Source of the DNA: Comamonadaceae bacterium | GTDB taxonomy: Bacteria > Pseudomonadota > Gammaproteobacteria > Burkholderiales > Burkholderiaceae_C | Length of the DNA: 51,152 bases | Assembly (NCBI GenBank): GCA_947450675.1 | Contig: CANFWI010000021.1 | Coordinates: 1-51,152, forward strand | Direction of reading: 5' to 3' | Shown: in pieces, positions 8,138 to 18,131 of the stretch | Numbering within the stretch: position 1 is the stretch's first letter | How the letters are laid out: each line of letters opens with the position of its first letter | Notes under the pieces: model-generated | What the model saw: only the letters and a program-made list of their open reading frames with translations | Told to the model about the DNA's origin: nothing | The model's database searches: none | Made by a program: the position numbers and the translations under genes

Positions 8138-9406
8138 ATGTCTCATGTGAGGGGCGCAGCCCAGGCCTGTGGCATTGACTTTGGCACTTCCAATTCGACC
8201 GTCGGTTGGCACCGGCCCAGCCAAGCCGCGCTGCTGGCGCTGGAAGGCGACAAGCTGACCTTGCCATCGGTCGTCTTTTTTCATGCCGAAGACAGCGTGA
8301 CCAGTTACGGCAGGGCGGCTCTGGCCGACTACCTGAGCGGCGACGAAGGTCGCCTCATGCGCTCCCTGAAAAGCCTGCTCGGCACCTCCTTGATGGATGA
8401 CTTCACTGAAGTCGCGGGCCGGGTGTTGCCGTTTCGGGAACTGCTGGCCCTCTTCATTGGCGAGCTCAAAAGTCGTGCGGAGTTGTCAGCCGGACAAAGC
8501 TTCGGTAGCGCCGTGCTCGGGCGTCCGGTTTATTTTGTGGATGACGACCCGCAAGCCGACAAGCTGGCCGAAAACACACTGGCCGAAATCGCCCGTGCGA
8601 CGGGGCTGCGCCATATTGAGTTTCAGTACGAGCCGATTGCCGCTGCCTTTGATTACGAGTCACAGATCAGCCGCGAAGAGCTGGTGCTGGTGGTCGACAT
8701 TGGCGGCGGCACCTCGGACTTCGCGCTGGTTCGGCTCGGCCCCCATCGGGCCGGCAAGTTGGACCGCAAAGACGATATTTTGGCCAGTGGTGGCGTGCAC
8801 ATTGGCGGTACTGACTTTGACAAGCAGCTCAGTTTGGCGGGTGTGATGCCCTTGTTAGGCTTGGGTAGTCCACTTAAAAGTGGCTTGCAAGTGCCGTCGT
8901 CTCCCTACTTCAATTTGGCCACTTGGCACACCATCAACCAAGCCTACACACGCAAGGCTTGGGTACAGATTGTCGAGGTGACGCGTGAAGGGCGCGAGCC
9001 GGAAAAGCTCCAAGCCTTGCAAAATTTAGTCGAGCAAAAAGATGGGCATTGGCTGGCCTTGCAGGTCGAGGCGGCCAAAATCAGCTTGTCCACGGAACCT
9101 CAAACAACGATGGATTTGAGCCGAATTGGCGCCTCAAAAGAGGTGCTTTTACAGCGCGCCATGTTTGACCACGCTATTGCAGGCCTGGTCGGCCGCATCG
9201 GTGAAACGGTCAACAAACTGATGCGCGATGCGGGTGTTTCTGCCGATCAAGTCGATACCGTTTTTTTCACCGGTGGCTCCAGTGGTGTGCCGCTGTTGCG
9301 CCAGAGCGTAGGTGAATTGCTGCCCAAGGCGCAGCGCGTTGAAGGCGATTTGTTTGGCAGTATTGGTGCGGGTTTGGCGATTGATGCCGCCCGCAAGTTT
9401 GGTTAA
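8138..9406 (+). CDS. Hsp70-family protein, YegD-like (ATPase domain only)
   Basis: 422 residues corresponding to the actin-like ATPase half of Hsp70. Visible are phosphate 1 (GIDFGTSNSTVG, about 12-23), phosphate 2 (VVDIGGGTSDFALV, about 187-200) and the adenosine loop (FFTGGSSGVPLLR, about 379-391). The substrate-binding domain and lid of DnaK are absent, as in E. coli YegD (about 450 residues), whose role is unclear. The gene follows an unknown acidic protein by five bases, which might be a partner. It is not dnaK or hscA: length and the missing C-terminal domain exclude both. Confidence 0.88.
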   Translation: MSHVRGAAQACGIDFGTSNSTVGWHRPSQAALLALEGDKLTLPSVVFFHAEDSVTSYGRAALADYLSGDEGRLMRSLKSLLGTSLMDDFTEVAGRVLPFRELLALFIGELKSRAELSAGQSFGSAVLGRPVYFVDDDPQADKLAENTLAEIARATGLRHIEFQYEPIAAAFDYESQISREELVLVVDIGGGTSDFALVRLGPHRAGKLDRKDDILASGGVHIGGTDFDKQLSLAGVMPLLGLGSPLKSGLQVPSSPYFNLATWHTINQAYTRKAWVQIVEVTREGREPEKLQALQNLVEQKDGHWLALQVEAAKISLSTEPQTTMDLSRIGASKEVLLQRAMFDHAIAGLVGRIGETVNKLMRDAGVSADQVDTVFFTGGSSGVPLLRQSVGELLPKAQRVEGDLFGSIGAGLAIDAARKFG

Positions 9407-9443
9407 GTCAGCCGCCATGGCCGCCCGCTGAGTCCTCAGCTTC

Positions 9444-9890
9444 TCAGGGGTCTGTGGTCGCAGTTTTGCCGCAGGCGCTTCTTTGCAAGTGAGTCCATGC
9501 TTTTTCAGGCAACAATTTCAAGCCACTTCTGGGAAGTCCCGCGGCTCCGTAATTTTCAGTACTGAGCGGGTTGCCTTTTGCACTGCTGTTCAGGAAAAAA
9601 CTGACACTTTTCCAGGCGTCCAGATCGCTGTTGCACGAAATCTCAAGCTCTGCAATGACGGACTGAAAGCTGATGTCTTGCTTTTTTTGAACTTGCGGGT
9701 AGGTGATCCGGGTCGACACATCTCGCTTGTCACCACGACTGCGCAGAGATTCAAGATCCACTTCAACCGTGACGGCGTTGGCGCTCAAAGGCACTTCGAG
9801 TGAAAACCAAGTGGCGGCCTGTGTTTCAGAGGCTATCAAGAGCAGTGCAGACGCCCATAAAGCGAAATGGCGCTTGAGGATGGGAATCAT
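9444..9890 (-). CDS. Secreted protein, possibly surface-adhesin E-like
   Basis: 148 residues with a signal peptide (about residues 1-25, cleavage near TQA-AT). The mature part begins WFSLEVPLSANAVTVEVDLESL, whose opening Trp and beta-rich pattern resemble the small 'surface-adhesin protein E' domain of betaproteobacteria, but similarity by eye is weak. Two Cys (in EISCNSD and SACGKT) could form a disulfide in the periplasm. It lies alone, convergent with the Hsp70 gene, with its own AT-rich upstream region (9891-9979). Function unknown. Confidence 0.65.
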   Translation of the reverse strand: MIPILKRHFALWASALLLIASETQAATWFSLEVPLSANAVTVEVDLESLRSRGDKRDVSTRITYPQVQKKQDISFQSVIAELEISCNSDLDAWKSVSFFLNSSAKGNPLSTENYGAAGLPRSGLKLLPEKAWTHLQRSACGKTATTDP

Positions 9891-9979
9891 TAAAATATAG
9901 CAATGTGTTGTCTAACACGGAACTTTAACACTTGCTGATGAGTTAATGATTTTTTAAATGTTTTGATCTATTGCAGTTG

Positions 9980-10723
9980 TCAGGGCTGCAGGACTTCTAG
10001 CAACCGGTCCAATCCACCTTCATTGATCGCCACCATCGCTTGCTCACGGACTTTCGGCTTGGCGCGATAGGCCACAGACAGACCGGCCACGCTCATCATG
10101 GGGAGGTCATTGGCACCGTCGCCCATGGCAATGGCCTGCAGTGGGCTGATGCCCATTTGAGCGCAGGTTTGCAAGAGCATTTTCTTTTTCTCTTCGCCGT
10201 CACAAATGTCACCCCAAGGCTGATCGAGCATGCGGCCAGTCAACAAGCCGTCCGCCATGTCAAGAACATTGGAGCGGGTGAAATCTATCGCCAATTCGTC
10301 GCGCACCCGGTCGGTGAAAAACGTGAAGCCACCACTCACCAGCAATACCTTCATGCCGACTTTTTTGCAGGCAGCCACCAATTCTGCTGCACCGGGATTG
10401 AGCCGCAAGCGTTCGCGGTAGACCGCATCCATGCTGTCTTCGTGCACGCCTTTCAGCAGGGCAACGCGCTGGCGCAGGCTTTCTTTGAAGTCGCTTATTT
10501 CCCCGCGCATCGCCGCTTCGGTGATTGCAGAAACCTCAGCCTTGCGGTCGACCGCATCGGCAATTTCATCGACGCATTCGATATTGATCAGCGTCGAGTC
10601 CATGTCGAAGGCGATCAGTTTGAAGTCGCTGAGGGGCCGCTTGTTGACGCTCGGTTTCACGTCAAGGCCAGGGGCGTAGGAGGGGGTAGTGGATGTCAAT
10701 TCGGGCGTGGTGTGGCTGGTCAT
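9980..10723 (-). CDS. serB: Phosphoserine phosphatase
   Basis: 247 residues of the HAD superfamily. The nucleophile motif FDMDST places the catalytic Asp at residues 40 and 42; motif II is LVSGGFTFF and motif III/IV MGDGANDLPMM. It releases serine from L-phosphoserine in the last step of serine synthesis. It lacks the N-terminal ACT-like extension of E. coli SerB (322 residues), as is usual in this group. ATG 10723 is taken as start since the longer frame runs into the end of mfd; the gene lies 46 bases downstream of mfd on the same strand and may be co-transcribed. Confidence 0.95.
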   Translation of the reverse strand: MTSHTTPELTSTTPSYAPGLDVKPSVNKRPLSDFKLIAFDMDSTLINIECVDEIADAVDRKAEVSAITEAAMRGEISDFKESLRQRVALLKGVHEDSMDAVYRERLRLNPGAAELVAACKKVGMKVLLVSGGFTFFTDRVRDELAIDFTRSNVLDMADGLLTGRMLDQPWGDICDGEEKKKMLLQTCAQMGISPLQAIAMGDGANDLPMMSVAGLSVAYRAKPKVREQAMVAINEGGLDRLLEVLQP

Positions 10724-10769
10724 CGCGGTCAATTGTGGGGTGTTGTCAGGGCTGTGTGGGTCGGGTGTT

Positions 10770-13700
10770 TCAAGCTGCTTTTGCCGACACGGCGGGCACG
10801 GGCTCAACCCGCGGCTGGCCTAGCGAACGCAGCACATCGCGGACCATCTGGGCCCGGTCTTTCGGCTCAGGGAGTTCGCGTTCAATGCGCAGCTTGTCAT
10901 TGCCAGCGAGCTTGATGTGTTTGTTTTTTTGAATCAGATGCATGATCGCCATGCTCTCTATCGGCGGGTCTTTCTGGAAGGTGATGTTGATCACCCCCGG
11001 TGCCGCGTCAACCTTGACCACACCATACGGCTTGGCCAGCACGCGCAAGCGGTGCATGTCGATCAGTGTCTGGCCCTGCGGCGGCAACTTGCCAAAGCGG
11101 TCAACAATTTCTTCGAGCAGGTTGTCGATCTGATCGGCGGTTTTGGCGACGGCGAGTTTCTTGTAAAAGCTCAAACGCAAATGCACATCGCCGCAGTAGT
11201 CATCTGGCAACAGGGCGGGCGCATGCAGGTTGATTTCCGTGCCCACATGCAGAGGATTCAGCAGGTCAGGCTCAATACCAGCCTTCAAGCAGCGCACAGC
11301 CTCGGACAGCATTTCGTTGTAAAGCTGAAAGCCGACTTCGAGCATGTTGCCGGACTGGTTTTCACCCAGCACTTCGCCCGCGCCGCGAATCTCCAAGTCG
11401 TGCATGGCCAGGTAAAAACCAGAGCCCAGTTCTTCCATTTGTTGAATCGCGTCGAGCCGCTGGCTGGCTTGTTTGGTCAGGCCTTCAAGGTCGGGCACCA
11501 TCAGGTAGGCATAGGCTTGATGGTGACTGCGACCGACGCGGCCGCGCAGCTGGTGCAGCTGCGCCAGACCGAACTTGTCCGCGCGCGCCATGACGATGGT
11601 GTTGGCGGTTGGCACGTCGATGCCCGTCTCAATGATGGTCGAGCACAGCAGCAGGTTGTAGCGCTGTGCGACAAAATCCTTCATGACCTTTTCGAGTTCG
11701 CGTTCGGGCATCTGGCCGTGCGCTACGGCGATACGTGCTTCGGGTAGCAAGGCTTCCAGCTTCTCGCGCCGGTTTTGGATGGTGTCGACTTCGTTGTGCA
11801 AAAAGTAAACCTGGCCACCGCGTTTGAGTTCGCGCAGCACGGCCTCCCGGATCACGCCATTGCTTTCGCTGCGCACAAAGGTTTTGATGGCCAAGCGCCG
11901 CTGCGGTGCAGTGGCGATCACACTCAGGTCGCGCAAGCCTTCAAGGGCCATTCCCAGCGTGCGCGGGATCGGCGTGGCGGTCATCGTCAGCACGTCGACT
12001 TCGGCGCGAAACGCCTTCATGGTCTCTTTGTGGCGCACGCCAAAACGATGTTCTTCGTCAATGATGAGCAGGCCCAAGCGTTGAAACTTCGCCTCCTTGC
12101 TGAGCAGCTTGTGCGTGCCAACGACGATGTCCACCGTGCCGTCGGCAATGCCTTTCATGGCGGCGGTGATTTCTTTGGCCGACCGAAAACGGCTCATCTC
12201 CGCGACCTTCACCGGCCACTTGGAAAAGCGGTCGACCAGCGTTTGGTAATGCTGCTCGGCCAGCAGCGTGGTTGGTGCCAGCAGGGCGACTTGCTTGCCG
12301 CCGGTGATGGCGATGAAGGCGGCGCGCAAAGCCACTTCGGTTTTACCAAAACCCACGTCGCCGCAGATCAGGCGGTCCATTGGGCGCGGGCTGATCATGT
12401 CTTGAATCACCGCGTGAATGGCAGCGCGTTGGTCGGCGGTTTCTTCAAAGCCGAAGTCGTTGGCAAAGGTCTCGTAGTCGTTGGGTGAGTAGCGGAACGC
12501 ATGGCCTTCGCGGGCGGCCCGGCGGGCGTAAATATTCAGCAGCTCGGCGGCTGAATCTCGCACTTGTTCGGCGGCGCGGCGTTTGGCTTTTTCCCATTGA
12601 CCGCTGCCAAGTCGGTGCAGCGGTGCTTCGTCGGCGCTGACGCCGGTGTAGCGGCTGATCTGGTGCAACTGGCCGACCGGCACATACAGCGTGGCGTCGT
12701 CGGCATATTGCAGGTGCAAAAATTCGCTGGGCCCCTGGCCCAAGTCCATGTTGATCAGACCTTTGTAGCGGCCAATGCCGTGCGCGCTGTGGACCACCGG
12801 GTCACCGACGTTGAGCTCGGACAGGTCTTTGATCAGCGCTTCCACATCGCTGACTTGTTCTTGCTTTTTGTTGCGACGCCGAATGGTCACACCAGCGGCA
12901 AAGAGCTCCGTCTCGGTGACGAAATCAAGGGCTTCCTCGGGCCAACTGAAGCCTTCGGCCAGCGCTGCCGTGGCGATGCCCAGCTTTTCAGGGCTGGTCT
13001 GAAAGTCTTCGAGCGAATCAAAAGCGGGCGGGCTGACGCTGCTGGCACGCAAAAAGTCGAGCAGGCTTTCGCGTCGGCCGTCGCTTTCAGCGAGGATCAA
13101 GACGCGATGCGCCGTGCTGCTGATGTGTTTTTTGAGTTGGCCTAGCGGGTCTTCTGCGCCGCGCACCACGGCCATGGCCGGCAGCTTTTGAAAGTGCGCA
13201 CTGTCGGCCACATCCGAGACCGAAGCCCGCAAGGCGAGTTGCGGGTAATGGTTGGCGCGGGTGTAGAACTCTTCAATGCTCAGGAACAAAGATTCAGGCG
13301 GCAGCGCCGGCCTTTCGGGCACGCCTTGCACCAAGCGGTAACGGTCTTTGGTGTCCTGCCAGAAGCGTTGAAACGCAGGCTCCAAGTCACCGTGCAGCAC
13401 GATGGTGGCGTCCTCAGGGCGGCTGCCGAGGTAGTCAAAGACGGTGGCGGTTTCTTCAAAAAACAGCGGCAAGTAATACTCAATGCCGGCGGTGGCCACG
13501 CCGTTGCCCATGTCTTTGTAAATGCGGCTTTTGGTCGGGTCGCCGTCGAGCAGTTCTCGCCAACGGCTTCTGAACTTGGCGCGGGCGTCGTCGTCCATCG
13601 GGAACTCACGGCCGGGCAGCAGCCGCACTTCGGGCACGGGGTACAGGCTGCGCTGGCTGTCCGGGTCAAAGGTTCGGATGGAGTCGACTTCGTCGTCGAA

Positions 13701-14261
13701 CAGGTCGACCCGGTAAGGCACCAGCGAGCCCATCGGAAACAAATCAATCAAGCCGCCGCGCACGGCGTATTCGCCGGGGCTGACCACTTGGGTGACGTGG
13801 CTGTAGCCGGCCAGTGTGAGCTGCGCTTTGAGCTTGGCTTCGTCGAGCTTTTGTTTGACCTTGAACTCAAAGGTGTAGCCGGCCAAAAAGCTCGGCGGCG
13901 CGAGCCGGTACAGCGCGGTGGTGGCGGGCACGATCACCAAGTCAGCGCCGTTGTCTTTGTCGCGCTGGCTGATGCGCCAGAGCGTCGCCAGCCGCTCGCT
14001 GATCAAATCTTGGTGCGGTGAAAAAGCGTCGTAGGGCAGGGTCTCCCAGTCGGGAAACATCACGCAGCGCAGTTCAGGGGCAAAAAACACCAACTCGTCG
14101 AGCAGGCGTTGGGCCGTGCTGGCGTCGGGCGTGATGATGGCCGTGAGTTTGCCCTGCGCTTTTTCGCGCAGGCCGAGCCGAGCCAGCAGCAAGGCGTCGG
14201 CCGAGCCGACAGGTTGGGGCAAGGTGAAACGTTTGCCTGGAACGAGTTTGGGTAAATCCAT
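10770..14261 (-). CDS. mfd: Transcription-repair coupling factor
   Basis: 1163 residues, full length for Mfd. It displaces RNA polymerase stalled at lesions and recruits UvrA. In order: UvrB-like N-terminal region (about 1-340), the RNA-polymerase-interacting domain around 480-560 (GDPVVHSAHGIGRYKGL), and RecG-like translocase domains with Walker A GDVGFGKT, the DEEH box and LLCSTIIETGIDVP. The C-terminal TRCF domain is also present. It is divergent from ispD with about 140 bases between the starts. Start ATG at 14261 fits the conserved N terminus. No anomalies were seen. Confidence 0.97.
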   Translation of the reverse strand: MDLPKLVPGKRFTLPQPVGSADALLLARLGLREKAQGKLTAIITPDASTAQRLLDELVFFAPELRCVMFPDWETLPYDAFSPHQDLISERLATLWRISQRDKDNGADLVIVPATTALYRLAPPSFLAGYTFEFKVKQKLDEAKLKAQLTLAGYSHVTQVVSPGEYAVRGGLIDLFPMGSLVPYRVDLFDDEVDSIRTFDPDSQRSLYPVPEVRLLPGREFPMDDDARAKFRSRWRELLDGDPTKSRIYKDMGNGVATAGIEYYLPLFFEETATVFDYLGSRPEDATIVLHGDLEPAFQRFWQDTKDRYRLVQGVPERPALPPESLFLSIEEFYTRANHYPQLALRASVSDVADSAHFQKLPAMAVVRGAEDPLGQLKKHISSTAHRVLILAESDGRRESLLDFLRASSVSPPAFDSLEDFQTSPEKLGIATAALAEGFSWPEEALDFVTETELFAAGVTIRRRNKKQEQVSDVEALIKDLSELNVGDPVVHSAHGIGRYKGLINMDLGQGPSEFLHLQYADDATLYVPVGQLHQISRYTGVSADEAPLHRLGSGQWEKAKRRAAEQVRDSAAELLNIYARRAAREGHAFRYSPNDYETFANDFGFEETADQRAAIHAVIQDMISPRPMDRLICGDVGFGKTEVALRAAFIAITGGKQVALLAPTTLLAEQHYQTLVDRFSKWPVKVAEMSRFRSAKEITAAMKGIADGTVDIVVGTHKLLSKEAKFQRLGLLIIDEEHRFGVRHKETMKAFRAEVDVLTMTATPIPRTLGMALEGLRDLSVIATAPQRRLAIKTFVRSESNGVIREAVLRELKRGGQVYFLHNEVDTIQNRREKLEALLPEARIAVAHGQMPERELEKVMKDFVAQRYNLLLCSTIIETGIDVPTANTIVMARADKFGLAQLHQLRGRVGRSHHQAYAYLMVPDLEGLTKQASQRLDAIQQMEELGSGFYLAMHDLEIRGAGEVLGENQSGNMLEVGFQLYNEMLSEAVRCLKAGIEPDLLNPLHVGTEINLHAPALLPDDYCGDVHLRLSFYKKLAVAKTADQIDNLLEEIVDRFGKLPPQGQTLIDMHRLRVLAKPYGVVKVDAAPGVINITFQKDPPIESMAIMHLIQKNKHIKLAGNDKLRIERELPEPKDRAQMVRDVLRSLGQPRVEPVPAVSAKAA

Positions 14262-14403
14262 GGGTACTCAGTAACACGGGAAGACGCACTGACAGCGCCG
14301 TCCGGAAAACCAAAAAAAACTATCAAAACAGCGGCACCAATGCCAAAACCCCCAACGGATGGATGGGGGGTGTGAGTGTGATTTTAGAATCTATGATGAA
14401 GCC

Positions 14404-15195
14404 ATGAGTGAGAATGCAGAAAAATCCCGGAATTTACCCAGTTTTCAAGACGCAGCACGTGTTTTTGTCTTGATTCCGTGTGCCGGACAGGGCGCCCGTG
14501 CTGGCTTGCCTGCTGTTGATGGCGTTGCCGGACTCCCCAAGCAATACCAGCCGATCGCTGGTACACCGATGATCATCCACACGGTCCAGGCCTTTCGGGC
14601 GCTCGGTCCTGTGTTGGCGGGACTGTGGTTGGTGATCTCGCCCGATGACACTGATTTCGAAGACGTCTTTCCCGGCTTTAACGCCGAAGGTGAGCATCTG
14701 TTGCGTGCTGGCGGTGCGACCCGCGCCGCCTCGGTGCACAACGGCCTTCGGGCCTTGCTGACAACACCCGGTGCTGCCACGGCCAACGACTGGGTGTTGG
14801 TGCATGACGCGGCGCGCTGCCTGATCACGCCCGCGCAAATTCAAGCCTTGATCGCAGCTTGCCGGGACGATGCTGTCGGCGGCTTGTTGGCCCAGCCTTT
14901 GGCCGACACGCTCAAGTCTGAACAACGGGATGCAAACGGTGTGCGGGTCCGCGCGACCTTGGACCGGGCCGGCAAGTGGCTGGCCCAGACACCGCAGATG
15001 TTTCGCATCGGCCTCTTGTTGCAGGCGCTGGAGCAGGCCGAACAGAGCGGCCTCATCGTCACCGACGAGTCGAGCGCGGTGGAAGCTTTGGGCTTGTCGC
15101 CGCAACTGGTTCGCGGCAGCGCCCTCAATCTCAAGATCACCTATCCTGAAGACTTCGCCTTGGCGGAAGCCATTGTGCTGAGTCGGCAAGGCTGA
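14404..15195 (+). CDS. ispD: 2-C-methyl-D-erythritol 4-phosphate cytidylyltransferase
   Basis: 263 residues; third step of the non-mevalonate isoprenoid pathway, joining CTP and MEP to give CDP-ME. The nucleotide-binding loop is LIPCAGQGARAGLP, a little longer than the usual PAAGxGxRM(G), and the VHDAARCLITP, LAQPLADTLK and AQTPQMFR blocks are typical. I start at ATG 14404; the frame is open to 14359 but that part is unlike the family. A TAGAAT box about 20 bases before the ATG could be a -10 element, implying a short leader. ispF follows 19 bases after the stop, as in many proteobacteria. Confidence 0.95.
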   Translation: MSENAEKSRNLPSFQDAARVFVLIPCAGQGARAGLPAVDGVAGLPKQYQPIAGTPMIIHTVQAFRALGPVLAGLWLVISPDDTDFEDVFPGFNAEGEHLLRAGGATRAASVHNGLRALLTTPGAATANDWVLVHDAARCLITPAQIQALIAACRDDAVGGLLAQPLADTLKSEQRDANGVRVRATLDRAGKWLAQTPQMFRIGLLLQALEQAEQSGLIVTDESSAVEALGLSPQLVRGSALNLKITYPEDFALAEAIVLSRQG

Positions 15196-15214
15196 ATCAA
15201 ACCTCCACTGAACC

Positions 15215-15745
15215 ATGACATTGCCTGAAACCGCTTCACCCTCGTCAGCTGCTTTTCCCCGATTCCGCATCGGCGAGGGTTGGGACACCCATGCGCTGGT
15301 TGCTGGTCGTCCACTCATCATCGGTGGCGTCCATGTGCCTTACGAGCGCGGCCTGTTGGGGCATTCGGATGCGGATGTGTTGTTGCACGCCATCACCGAT
15401 GCTCTGCTGGGTGCGGCCGCCCTGGGCGATATTGGCCGTCATTTTCCGGACACCGATGCGCAATTCAAGGGCGCTGATTCCATCGTCTTGTTGGTGGAGG
15501 CGGCGAGGCGTGTCCGTGCACAAGGTTGGTTAATCGGCAATATCGACAGCACGGTGATTGCGCAAGCGCCTAAGTTGGCACCTCACATCCCGGCCATGCA
15601 GCGCAGCATTGCGGCCGCCTTGGGCCTGGCGTTTGACCAAGTGAACGTCAAAGCCAAGACGGCGGAAAAGATGGGGCCCGTCGGTGAAGGCCTGAGCATG
15701 GAGGCGCGGGCAGTTGTCTTGCTGGTCAGCCCTGCCGCAACTTGA
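15215..15745 (+). CDS. ispF: 2-C-methyl-D-erythritol 2,4-cyclodiphosphate synthase
   Basis: 176 residues; cyclises CDP-ME 2-phosphate with loss of CMP. Metal-binding residues are in GWDTHAL (Asp, His) and [19 protein letters not shown], and [13 protein letters not shown] closes the active site. A 16-residue N-terminal extension before RIGEGWD is longer than in E. coli (159 residues) and of no known role. It is in an operon with ispD. Its last 20 bases overlap the convergent histidine kinase gene. Confidence 0.96.
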   Translation: MTLPETASPSSAAFPRFRIGEGWDTHALVAGRPLIIGGVHVPYERGLLGHSDADVLLHAITDALLGAAALGDIGRHFPDTDAQFKGADSIVLLVEAARRVRAQGWLIGNIDSTVIAQAPKLAPHIPAMQRSIAAALGLAFDQVNVKAKTAEKMGPVGEGLSMEARAVVLLVSPAAT

Positions 15746-17102
15746 CATGCGCCGCCAGCCCGCCGGTGTCTGAATTGGCGAGTGAAAAAGTGCCGCCCAT
15801 GCTGACGATGGTTTTTTCAACGATAGCCAATCCCAGGCCAGCGCCAGTGGCTGATGTTCGCGCGGCATCACCGCGGTAAAAAGGGCGCGTCAACTTGCGC
15901 AAGCTGTCTTCTGGCACACCCGCGCCATGGTCCACAATTTTCAACTGCACCCAATGACCGCTCACTTTGGCGCTAATTTCCACAGTTGCGAACGACGCGC
16001 TGGGGCTTTTCCCATAGCGGCGGGCGTTTTCTAACAAGTTGGAGATGACGCGCATGAGCTCTACCTTGTCGGCTTTGACCGTCAGGTTGGTCGGGATTTG
16101 CACCGTGATGCGCAAATCTTTGTCGTCTGCCACGGTGTACAAGGCGGCTTCAACCATGGCCTTCAGGTGAACGGTTTCGAGTTGCGTCTGATCCGTTCGG
16201 GCGTAATCCATGAACTTGTTGATGATGGCGTCGAGTTGGCTGATGTCGGCGGCCATGTGAGCGCGGGCAGTTTCGTCACTCACACTCAATTCAGTTTCTA
16301 GTCGCAGGCGGGCCAGCGGTGTGCGCAAGTCGTGCGAAATGCCGGCCATCATGATGGCTCGGTCGGTCTCCATCTTTGAGAGTTGCTCGGCCATGCGGTT
16401 AAAGCCAATATTGACCTCACGGATCTCACTCGTAGCGGCTTGTTCATCGAGCAAACTGGCGTCGAAATCGCCCTCACGCATGCGACTGGTTGCGTAAGAA
16501 AGCTGTTTCAGTGGCCGGTTGATCAGCCCTGCAATGAAGGCTGCGCCAGCCAACGACAAGATGCCTGCCGTGGTCAGCCAAATCGCCCAAGTGCTGGTGC
16601 GTGCAGGGCCGAACCGTTCCAGATCAGTCTGCAGCCAATAAGCCTCGTCATCGATGTGAAAACCGACCCACAATCCGGGTTGCCCGTTGACCGACCTTGC
16701 CACCACGGTGCTGCTGCCCATGCGTTTGTACAACTCAACGCTGATACGCAGGCTCAACGGGTCAGTTCCTAGCGGGATGTAGCGGTCGCTGGATCGACGC
16801 CGAGAAATACGCACACCCTCTTGTTCTTCAAGAGTTTTGATCAGCGACACCCGGGCTATGGCGTCGGCATAGAGCAGCCCCGCATGACTGAGGTTGACCA
16901 AGGAGGCTGTTTGTTGTGCGTTTTGTATTGCTCGGGGTTCAGACTCCAGCGAACGAAAGGTTTGCAGCCATGTCACGATGGAGACCAGCAGCAGCATCGC
17001 TAAAAAGAAAAACGTACGCCAGAACAAGCTGACGCCAGGTTTTTGCAAAGTATCCGGAGGTGCCGCCGATGTCCCCAGAGGGCTCTGGTGCAGCAAGCTC
17101 AT
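15726..17102 (-). CDS. envZ: EnvZ-like sensor histidine kinase
   Basis: 458 residues from ATG 17102 (an ATG at 17150 and a TTG at 17177 are alternatives; none has a clear ribosome site). Membrane helices at about residues 27-46 and 172-193 enclose a periplasmic sensor region of about 125 residues, followed by HAMP, a HisKA dimerisation helix with the phospho-accepting His257 in [13 protein letters not shown], and an HATPase domain (N box [11 protein letters not shown] boxes DHGAGVP and GAGLGLAI). It partners the response regulator transcribed just before it (about 110 bases upstream). Confidence 0.9.
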   Translation of the reverse strand: MSLLHQSPLGTSAAPPDTLQKPGVSLFWRTFFFLAMLLLVSIVTWLQTFRSLESEPRAIQNAQQTASLVNLSHAGLLYADAIARVSLIKTLEEQEGVRISRRRSSDRYIPLGTDPLSLRISVELYKRMGSSTVVARSVNGQPGLWVGFHIDDEAYWLQTDLERFGPARTSTWAIWLTTAGILSLAGAAFIAGLINRPLKQLSYATSRMREGDFDASLLDEQAATSEIREVNIGFNRMAEQLSKMETDRAIMMAGISHDLRTPLARLRLETELSVSDETARAHMAADISQLDAIINKFMDYARTDQTQLETVHLKAMVEAALYTVADDKDLRITVQIPTNLTVKADKVELMRVISNLLENARRYGKSPSASFATVEISAKVSGHWVQLKIVDHGAGVPEDSLRKLTRPFYRGDAARTSATGAGLGLAIVEKTIVSMGGTFSLANSDTGGLAAHVKLRQG

Positions 17103-17212
17103 TTTGGAATCAGGACGGAGAGGGGGAATTAGTTGGGCCACACATGGCATTGTGCCGTTGAAGTCTTTTCTACTCAATGGTGGCGGGCTTGACCCCCGCT
17201 CAATGCGGCGCC

Positions 17213-17944
17213 TCAGTTCGTGCCATCTGGCACAAATACATAACCGACACCCCAGACAGTCTGGATATAGCGCGGAACAGCGGCGTCAACTTCAATCAGC
17301 TTGCGCAGTCGGGAGACTTGTACGTCCAGGCTTCGGTCAAAGGGCTCGAACTCGCGTCCGCGTGCCATTTGCGCGAGCTTTTCACGTGACAAAGGTTGAC
17401 GCGGATGTCGCACCAGCGTTTTCAGCATGGCGAATTCGCCGGTGGTCAAAGGCAGTTCTTCGCCATTTTTGTGCAAAGTCCGGAGTCCCATGTCAAAGGA
17501 GAAAGGGCCGAACTTGACCAACTCTTGATCCGAGGACGGTGCGCCCGGCACCTCCACTGTCGGGCGACGGCGCAGCACTGCATGGATACGGGCCAGCAAC
17601 TCGCGCGGGTTGAATGGCTTGGCAAGGTAATCGTCTGCACCCACTTCCAAGCCGACGATACGGTCAACGTCTTCGCCTTTGGCCGTCAGCATGATGATGG
17701 GTGTGCGGTCATTGGCAGCGCGCAAGCGACGGCAAATCGACAAACCGTCTTCGCCAGGCATCATGAGGTCAAGCACGATCAAATCAACGGCGTCACGCAT
17801 CATGATGCGGTTCAGGGCTTTACTGTCCTCCGCCAGCATGACTTCAAAGCCCTCTTGCGCTAGGTAACGACGCAACAAATCACGAATACGTGCATCGTCG
17901 TCGAGAATCAAAATTTTGTCAGCGCGGATATTTTGTTGGGGCAT
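17213..17944 (-). CDS. ompR: OmpR-type response regulator
   Basis: 243 residues: receiver domain with the acidic pocket DDD near residue 15-17, phospho-acceptor Asp59 (IVLDLMMPGEDG) and the Lys of DYLAKPFNP, then an OmpR/PhoB winged-helix domain (SLDVQVSRLRKLIE, VWGVGYVF). I take ATG 17944 rather than a TTG three codons upstream. It precedes the kinase gene on the same strand. The upstream region carries GTAAC/GTTAC elements resembling OmpR half-sites, which may allow autoregulation. Targets in this organism are not known from the sequence; the adjacent outer-membrane protein gene is an attractive candidate. Confidence 0.93.
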   Translation of the reverse strand: MPQQNIRADKILILDDDARIRDLLRRYLAQEGFEVMLAEDSKALNRIMMRDAVDLIVLDLMMPGEDGLSICRRLRAANDRTPIIMLTAKGEDVDRIVGLEVGADDYLAKPFNPRELLARIHAVLRRRPTVEVPGAPSSDQELVKFGPFSFDMGLRTLHKNGEELPLTTGEFAMLKTLVRHPRQPLSREKLAQMARGREFEPFDRSLDVQVSRLRKLIEVDAAVPRYIQTVWGVGYVFVPDGTN

Positions 17945-18070
17945 GGGGCTCAATCTCTAGATGTAACAAAGCCGATTCTGAGGGGTCAAAAAGTAAATTT
18001 TCGTATTATTTTCTACATCTAACATGTCGTTACACATAATTTTTTGGATTGACGGACGGCCAGCACACAA

Positions 18071-18099
18071 ATCCTGCCGCCTTTTTAAGGCGGCAGGAT
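18071..18099 (-). terminator. Hairpin terminator after the outer-membrane protein gene
   Basis: A perfect 11-base-pair inverted repeat (arms 18071-18081 and 18089-18099) with a 7-base loop lies about 30 bases after the stop of the outer-membrane protein gene read on the minus strand. On that strand the stem is followed by TTTGTGTG, a weak U-tract, so termination may be partial and readthrough into the ompR-envZ genes is possible. Confidence 0.55.
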
Positions 18100-18131
18100 C
18101 AAAGCATCAGCGTGCAATGAGGCATAAAAAA

